From Cunninghamia lanceolata (lineage: Eukaryota > Streptophyta > Pinopsida > Cupressales > Cupressaceae): a stretch of DNA of 64,000 nt. This document shows, in pieces, positions 57,941-64,000 of the stretch (positions are counted from its first letter, which is position 1; each line of letters opens with the position of its first letter). The stretch lies in the NCBI GenBank assembly GCA_027924645.1, contig BSBN01001225.1, forward strand, positions 14,278,001 through 14,342,000, written 5' to 3'. Position numbers and translations under genes: made by a program. The notes beneath the pieces are model-generated. The model saw only the letters and a list, made by a program, of their open reading frames with translations, searched no databases and was not told the origin of the DNA.

Positions 57941-58738
57941 CTAATCAACTTGAACAAATAAGCAACTTTTACCAGTACCAACCAAGTGGAAGATATTACC
58001 TTTAGTTTGAGTACCGGATGCAATCTCTGTTCTAGATCTTTCAAAAATTTTGCATTTTCCATCCTTGACTCGGAGATCATAGCCTTTGTCCACCAACTGT
58101 CCAACACTGAGAAGATTGTGCTTTAAACCTTCAACATATAGTACATTACCAGTTTTGTTTCTTCCATCAAAAGAAATAGTTCCTCTTCCTCTGATTCTAC
58201 CAGCAGAATTATCACCAAACTTCACCACTCCTCCTTCATACCTTTCCAAATCTATGAACTTATTCTTGTCACCTATCATGTGGTGAGAGCAACCACTGTC
58301 AATGAACCAATCATTCTTTTCTTCAACTTGGGCAGCTAGAGCTCTTTCTACAACTTTATGATTGATAGATACAGAGGATATTGGTTCTTCTTCCTTGATG
58401 GCAATAAACACCCATTCACTTCCAGATTTGTTTCCTGTCTCTGATTCATCATCTATTACTCCTTCATTATTGAATGCAGATTTAGTTTTGGGGGGATCAT
58501 CTCCAAATTTGGTCATTTCAAAAGTAGCTAGTTTGCTAGCCAATTGGTCTCTTGTGACAGTTGTATGGGCTCTGAATTCATCAATGGCAGCAACCTTGAT
58601 TTTGTAAGAGGCAGGAAGGGATCTGAGAGTCTTACCAACAATCTCATTTTCATCCAAGACTCCACCAGAATTTCTAATTCCACAAACTAGCTCATTCACT
58701 CTTGGCATAAAGGTGGTAATATTTTCATCATCTCTCAT
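57941..58738 (-). CDS. Copia B gag-protease frame lacking the zinc knuckle
   Basis: A 265-codon open frame. It begins with the gag C-terminal capsid part (NITTFMPRVNELVCGI, RDQLASKLATFEMTKFGDDP). Where A continues for about 100 more residues through a charged linker and zinc knuckle, B jumps from KTKSAFN straight to NEGVIDDESETG, an in-frame deletion. It then reads through, where A has two stops, into the protease with intact active-site strand WFIDSGCSHHMIGDK, and on to the pre-integrase part (VLYVEGLKHNLLSVGQLVDK). The open frame does not start at a gag ATG. Upstream gag lies in 58749-59096 in a different frame. Confidence 0.75.
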   Translation of the reverse strand: MRDDENITTFMPRVNELVCGIRNSGGVLDENEIVGKTLRSLPASYKIKVAAIDEFRAHTTVTRDQLASKLATFEMTKFGDDPPKTKSAFNNEGVIDDESETGNKSGSEWVFIAIKEEEPISSVSINHKVVERALAAQVEEKNDWFIDSGCSHHMIGDKNKFIDLERYEGGVVKFGDNSAGRIRGRGTISFDGRNKTGNVLYVEGLKHNLLSVGQLVDKGYDLRVKDGKCKIFERSRTEIASGTQTKGNIFHLVGTGKSCLFVQVD

Positions 58739-58748
58739 CTTCAGTTTT

Positions 58749-59096
58749 TTAAATTTCCCCTTTTAGACTCTGTAACCTTGCACAATTAACATACTCGTCT
58801 CCTTCATGCAGAAGTTCCAGTTTAATCCAGATCTCATAGGTAGTTGGTAGGTCAATAACATTTGAGAGCTCTGAGTCAGTTAATGCGCTTAGAAGAGCGT
58901 CTTTGGTCCGCAGATTGTTTTTAGCATCTGTGATTTCATTTAGGGTTGTCGGACCACCCTGTGGAGGTACATACGCTTTTGTGACCATGGACTAGTACAC
59001 CTTTCCCATACACTGCAAGTGACATTTCATGTGACCTTTCCAAAGAGAAAAGTTGGTTCCATCAAACTTTGGACTATCCTTCTTTTATGACGACAT
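58749..59096 (-). pseudogene. Copia B gag, N-terminal part
   Basis: An ATG at 59096 begins gag (MSS, stop, KKDSPKFDGTNFSLWKGHMK), equivalent to the ATG at 34877 of Copia A. Stops interrupt it after three codons and again before the block 58988-58749 (MVTKAYVPPQGGPTTLNEIT, KLELLHEGDEYVNCARLQSL). A frame shift near 58745 separates it from the rest of gag. It corresponds to the UBN2-type capsid region. Confidence 0.82.
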
Positions 59097-59139
59097 CCTG
59101 GATCTCCTCAAGTGGTTAAGCTCCTTTTAGAGGAACTTA

Positions 59140-59151
59140 GCTCTGATACCA
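59140..59151 (-). other. Primer binding site of Copia B
   Basis: TGGTATCAGAGC on the minus strand, the standard initiator tRNA-Met complementary site of plant Copia elements, two bases from the LTR end. Confidence 0.92.
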
Positions 59152-59153
59152 AT

Positions 59154-60392
59154 TGTTAGACTTAGGGCATACAACTGAGAGGGGGGGTGAATCAGTTGTA
59201 CGAAACTTTCTCTTTTTAAACACTTGAATCTTCTTTAGTGATTAGCATAATATTAATCATGAACCGTAATGCATTTAAATCAAAAGTAGAAACATATCAA
59301 CACATATGACACCAAGATTTTGATGTGGAGAACCCGGCTAAGGGAAAAACCATGGGGTGATTAACCCAAGAATGTATTATCTGTTAGAAGAATAGAAGGA
59401 ACAAAATGGCACATGCCAATTAGGGCTCACTACCCGAGCACACTACTCACAAGATGCTCACTGCCTACAAGAGACACACTATCTACAAAGGAATTAGTAT
59501 CACCTTTATGAACTGGAGAATAGCATCTTCATCATGCTTGAATCAGTTCCATTTAAGCTCAATACTTCTACTCTGCCTTTTGCACTTCTCTTCACTACCA
59601 CACACTCATCGCCTCAAGACACACTTCAAAATGACTTCACAATCCCTTATTTATACAAGGCATTGACTTAGGAACAATCATCTAAGTCGGCAAACACCTA
59701 CAAGAACATCCACAAGATGTGTAATACATCCGGTTGGCCAGTCTCAAGAAGAACACCAATATCCGTGGTTATTCTTCAAATGCAAACTCTAACTTCAATG
59801 CGGACCACTAACATGAACTGGACATGATCCAACAATCATCATAACCTTCCCTGAATCACCAAGAACATCCGCACTTCATCATCCTACTGGAATTCTTCTT
59901 TCCTTCATTCGGAGCTTCAAGAACACAGTCTGTCATCACTGTCACAAATGAATAGGCTTTTCCGGACCTTCAACCCATGAACCAATCTAGTTGATACTTC
60001 ATAGGAACATCCTTAACACTCTCTCAAATCTGCAAAATGGGATAACGAAATTCTGGATCTCACCGGACCTATCTGTGGCACTCTGTCACCTCTGAACGCT
60101 TGCCGGAACCAGTTCTACTTGAGTGACCATAACTTGTTCGGATCTTCATGTGGACCTCTGAAAACTTGATTGGAGCATCTCAAGACTTATATCTACAAAC
60201 CCTTTAAACCGCATCCTCTGATCCTCAACCTATTGAGGACTTTTACCTTCTTGTCATCACTGTTCTTCACTGTTCTGATTGAGACTTATTTTCTCAATAT
60301 CCTCAGCACATAGCTCATCTAATCCTTCTCATTAATGCAACATGAGTATGTTGACATCAATGATAACACCAGATAGGCCCATACTTGCAACA
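59154..60392 (-). repeat. Copia B 5' LTR
   Basis: TGTTAGACTTAGG...ACTTGCAACA on the plus strand, the same length as its partner. The minus-strand TATAAATAAG box is at 59646-59655. Confidence 0.9.
59646..59655 (-). promoter_or_regulatory. TATA box of the Copia B 5' LTR
   Basis: TATAAATAAG on the minus strand, at the same place as in the Copia A LTRs. Confidence 0.6.
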
Positions 60393-60590
60393 AACTGGAG
60401 GTCATCCTGATAGCCTGATACATACAGGCGCTTTGAACATGCAAAGGCAGTTTTAGAGGCCGATTCAGATGCCGAATAATACACAGATGCAAAGCGATAT
60501 ATACAGGTAGTTGACCAAAACTTTGACCTCCTGTATCTCCTCCATTCTAGTGAATTTCCACCTGTTGCAAAAGGCAAAGATGCATGTTTT
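60393..60590. repeat. Continuation of the TTGTATGT array and partial conserved tail (copy 2)
   Basis: After the Copia B target duplication (AACTG, 60393-60397), array-like pieces continue (ATACATACAGG, TATATACAGG), then TTGACCAAAACTTTGACC at 60510 and GAATTTCCACC, AAAAGGCAAAGATGCATG, which match the core of the tail block at 44690-44770 and 62520-62600. Similarity is weaker than between the other two copies and the terminal hairpin part is not found. Confidence 0.6.
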
Positions 60591-61860
60591 TGTCCCCTCT
60601 TTCATTTGGTAGGGTTTTTCAGTGGGTTTTGTCACTTTTCAATTTCAAATCTAGATTTGCATATTTTGGGCGAGTGGACGTTTCAGTGACCATTTTGAGC
60701 AAATAGAGATATTTCTTGCATTCATTGCTACACAAAGATGAAGCAGCTCACATTAATGACCAAAAATATCTCTTAAGCCTCCATGTTTCAGATATTTCAT
60801 ATATTCCTTGTTGAAGATAACCATTGAAGCTACTCACATTTAATGCCCAGAATATCTTCCACTGTCCCCAGTTCTAGATCTTCTACACCATAACTTCTTG
60901 CAGGTGGACAGTCATTAAGAGGGAGATATTTTCCTACTGCAACTTTTTGAGCGAATTTTGTAACCAACTTAGGGTATTTTTGGAATGCTATATATATGCA
61001 TTCGAGAGTTGTAAATAAGGTTGGAATTTTTTTGGCATTTAGTCTTTTCTATTTCCAAACAGCGCTTTCTACTACTGTAACTGTGCCTTCCCACTGAATA
61101 TATGTAAGTCACTTTACATCTTTTCACTAATTTTTAGTTTAGTGTGAATTCTCATATGATTATTTGTGAATATTTCATTCCTCTCAATCATTTTGTTTCT
61201 CACCTCTACTAGGATCATTTAAATATGTGTATGCTTATTTGTTGTATCTATTTATGTTGTGCATTTTCTCAGATCTATGAAAGTTTCTTTTAATTAGTCT
61301 GGTGCATCACCCTTTACTTTCATGTTTTCCTGTTTTTATCTTTCATTCAAAGAAGCATTCCTTCTCCCTTTTCCTCTGAAGATTTAGTAGTTTTAGGTGA
61401 TATCTAGTCAAGGAAGCCGGCCTTCTCTAGAGGTTTGATCTCATTTCGCAAGGTCCCACACTTCGAGATCATTCCCATGTTACTCCAGATTGCTGAAGTT
61501 TCACAGCTGCATCAGAGGGTGCAAATATGGGTGATAACAACTTTGGCATGCCTCGTGGAACAAAGAGTTAGAACAACAATCAAAATACTATCTCTAATTA
61601 CTGGTTTTGATGTGCAGCCAGTAATTTTTAGACCTGTGAGAGGTTAAAACTTGCATATCTGGTGACTCACACTGAGGAAGGATAGGTAGATTAGTTCTTC
61701 TGTTACATTATATGAGAAAGATTCAAACTTGGAGTTCAAGCTCATTTGACTATTTGCAGCTGTCACCACCTAGAAGACAGGGGAGAGTTGTAGCAAGGAC
61801 TCCGTTTTCCAAAAGAGTACAATCAACTAATCATATTGATTCCTTCATTTATCAGGTTTA
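60591..61860. other. Gene-free region with a TATA-rich promoter-like spot
   Basis: No convincing gene. CTATATATATG at about 60988-60998 is followed by a short leader-like stretch. Because TATATATA is symmetric it gives no direction. The 70-codon plus-strand open frame at 61435-61647 starts with a non-ATG codon and has no known motif. This stretch may belong to the same unclassified element as the arrays on both sides. Confidence 0.4.
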
Positions 61861-62411
61861 GATGATGTCACCGCCACACTGGTCATGGGGTGATATTTAA
61901 AAGAGGGTGATATTCAGAAGATCGGGTGATCTTCAGAATATCAGGTGATAAATGAAATATGACCCCTCCACTGCAATGTCCCATCTCCAAAAATCGGGAT
62001 GACGTCATTGACATGTTGGTTCACTTTGTCCATCGAGTCGGGTGATGTTTGAGATATCAGGTGATATTCAAATATCGGGTCAGGTTTTAAGATGATGACC
62101 CCGTTGACTGAAATGGTCCACTCAGAAGATCAGGATGACGTTGCCAGGATAACGACTTAGTCTATCATTGGAGCACTATGACGTCATCGACATGTTATGT
62201 GAGCAGGATCATGTTTAGGAAATATGCCTCCGAGAGGTGAATATGATGATTATGTCATCGTCATGATTATTTCTTTGTTTATCAGACTTGAATGACATCA
62301 TCAGGATAATGGCCTAGGGTGATATTTCACGGCAAGAGGATATTGAGAAATATCGGGTTACAATGAGAAATATGATCCTTGCGAAATACATGATGTTGCT
62401 GACTAGCAAAT
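61861..62411. repeat. GGTGATATT/AATATC array
   Basis: Irregular repeats of GGGTGATATT, CAGAATATCAGGTGAT, GATGACGTCATTGACATG and related words, occurring on both strands, with occasional 'ATATGACCCC' breaks. The style matches the array at 43260-44560 (which also has GATGACGTCATCA words), but the dominant word differs. Confidence 0.75.
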
Positions 62412-62803
62412 GCCACTATCACCTAAAATTGACGTCCGGATATTTGGATCGCATGATATATCAGGTGATATTTCAAAGATGATGATATTAAGAAATGTGA
62501 TCCTCCTCCCCGAATATTAGGTTTGACTAGAACTTTGACCGAGCATAACTTTCTTACCTGGCCGAATTTCAGGGTGATGTAAAAGGCAAACTTGCTTAGA
62601 TTTTCACACTCTTTCACATGGCAAGCTTCCTGAGGCAAGATTTAGACCTTGAATTCTTTTGGTTCAGACAGGAGGACATGATGCACCTGATATGATGATG
62701 CTTTTTACCATTACCGCCCAGAGCACAAAAACAAAGGGGGCAAGCCACAGCAGGGGTCCTCATTTTGCTAAGGGGCAAAAAGCAGCGTGTTGTGAACATC
62801 ACA
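62412..62803. repeat. Conserved tail block, copy 3
   Basis: Homologous to 44562-45003 through CACTATCACCTAAAATTGAC and GTCCGGATATT, AGGTTTGACTAGAACTTTGA, CATAACTTTC, GTAAAAGGCAAACTTGC, CAGCAGGGGTCCTCATTTTG, and the end GTGTTGTGAACATCACA. It is about 50 bp shorter than copy 1 through internal deletion. Similarity ends at 62803. Confidence 0.8.
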
Positions 62804-64000
62804 ATAGCTAGGTCGAGCATAATGATAGATTGCAGAGATATGGGTTGATGGATTGACGGGCCAACTACCATCTTAAAGGAGAAAATCTTTAGGTGGATGC
62901 ACGTCTCCCGAGTTCAACTGCTCCTTCCCTCTTCTTCTCCTTGGTGCATTCAATGTTTTGGGTGCCATTTTGATGGTGCGCTGTATCTGGTGAAATCTTG
63001 AAAAGACCAGTGTAATTAATGTTAAGTGCACATTCTTGATGTATATTAGGACTGTGTCACTCATTTTTCTGTGGGTGGAAGACTTGGGCAAATTTTTTTT
63101 TGGAGAAATAATGAAAAATAGAGCTTTTTGGCCGTTCTGTCTCTTTTGGAGTTTATGAGTTGCATCTGAATGCACATTACACAGGTTCAGTTTCATGTTA
63201 TGTTTACATGAAAAATGTTTCTTTGCATGTGTTTAGCTGTTTGTCTCCATTTGTTGTATGCATCCCTTCTTTTGAATCTGGTTGCTAAGGGTTACTTAGA
63301 TTCTAGGATATAGATTTATATATTGCATGCTTAACTTTTGACCTCCATTCAAGGAGTGGGTTAAAACTGTTTTAGTTTAAGTATGAAGAAGATTGTATGG
63401 TAGCAGGGATTTTTGTAAGTAGAGATAGCAAAATACTCATTCTTGGGTGGTGTTTGTAAGGCAAATACCTATTTGGCCCCTTGAAAGTTAAATGCTAGTG
63501 CAAATCTGCATAGTTCATTTATATAGTGCCGTATTAATCCAGATAGAACTTTATAACTGTCAGACATCTCTTACGAAACACTTCTCTCTGTCTTTCCTTA
63601 GCAAGAGTAGGGGAGGCACAGGAATACGTGAGCATTTAGAGGCATTCCTAAAGCCAAGAGAGGAGATACTTAATATATATATAATTAAATAACACTGTAT
63701 CAAACGACAGCGGCGTTTTCATGTTTAAAAAAAAAGGTTGTATCATATGAAAGGAGAGCTTTCTGCAACTTAAAATAATTGTATCAAATGAAATGAGAGG
63801 TTTATAAATTGAATGAGACCGTGTCAAATGAAAGGAGAGATTTGTTAAAAAGTCTTTAGAAACTTTCAAGCTAATGCAGATTGGTGGGGGGTAAATCAAA
63901 GTCCCACAACCTCTGCCGGCATCCTCCTACCCATGCCAAAATGGAAGCACAGAAGGTGTACGCACTATGCCTAAATGCCTCCAAGAGGTGTCAACACATG
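62804..64000. other. Gene-free right flank
   Basis: No gene recognised. Near 63741-63845 the words GTATCAAATGAAAGGAGAG and variants occur three times, about 40-45 bp apart. The short open frames (62873-63196 and 63648-63899, both minus) show no known motif. Confidence 0.45.

Larger units (their letters stand above)
53683..60392 (-). mobile_element. Copia retrotransposon B, complete structure
   Basis: Direct LTRs 53683-54921 and 59154-60392, both 1239 bp, a perfect initiator-Met primer site, a polypurine tract identical to that of A, and gag, protease, integrase, reverse transcriptase and RNase H in Copia order on the minus strand, about 6.7 kb in all. It is the same family as Copia A, with closely similar proteins. 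It is inserted in the TTGTATGT array. About ten differences between the LTRs in the first 200 bp, mostly transitions, indicate an insertion of appreciable age. Stops, a gag deletion and an integrase substitution make it non-autonomous. Confidence 0.9.

Overview
The window is nuclear DNA from a seed plant with a large, repeat-rich genome. The overall look suggests a gymnosperm or conifer, but that is an impression and no marker here proves it. It is AT-rich and contains plant-type telomere motifs (TTTAGGG), Copia and Ty3/Gypsy LTR retrotransposons with plant-type primer sites, and one recognisable host gene, a plant-specific atypical bHLH/HLH protein. No rRNA, tRNA, CRISPR array or prokaryotic operon was seen.

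Left part (1-19 kb): a degenerate telomere-like tract, an LTR-like promoter region with two AT-rich hairpins, a GC-richer minisatellite (5.87-6.68 kb), a decayed Gypsy remnant (about 9-10.6 kb), several small tandem arrays, and the single-exon HLH gene at 15028-15546 (+) with upstream TATA candidates and a downstream AATAAA. Little here besides that gene looks functional.

Middle part (19-51 kb): a nest of retroelements, all coding on the minus strand. In order: a gag-only Gypsy (3' LTR about 19188-20434, gag 22870-24570); the truncated 3' end of a Copia element (C, LTR about 24574-25994); an unrecognised long ORF (26650-29035 plus 36312-37307) split by a complete Copia element (A, 29036-36311) with an exact CTACA target duplication; a Gypsy 3' LTR (37308-37987) with integrase, RNase H, reverse transcriptase and a second RNase H-like domain up to 41.5 kb; a 3.3 kb LTR-like block built on ATGATG/ATCATC motifs (41711-45003); Gypsy protease and gag (45-47.3 kb) with a primer-site candidate; a probable LTR with G-boxes; and another unrecognised decayed ORF (49.3-50.9 kb).

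Right part (51-64 kb): a highly structured TTGTATGT/ACATACAA array (51740-53682) interrupted by a second complete Copia element (B, 53683-60392). A third array of GGTGATATT-type motifs follows (61861-62803). The first and third arrays end in the same conserved roughly 400 bp block with terminal hairpins, and part of that block also follows the second array. This pattern, unrelated self-complementary arrays attached to one conserved tail, is the most unusual thing in the window.

Copia A and B are related, and neither looks autonomous. A has a changed protease triad, a broken gag zinc knuckle, stop codons and a frame break. B has an Asp-to-Asn change in the integrase and a gag lacking about 100 residues including the zinc knuckle. 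Many defects are transitions, as expected for old methylated DNA. All comparisons were made by eye; no alignment or database search was run.
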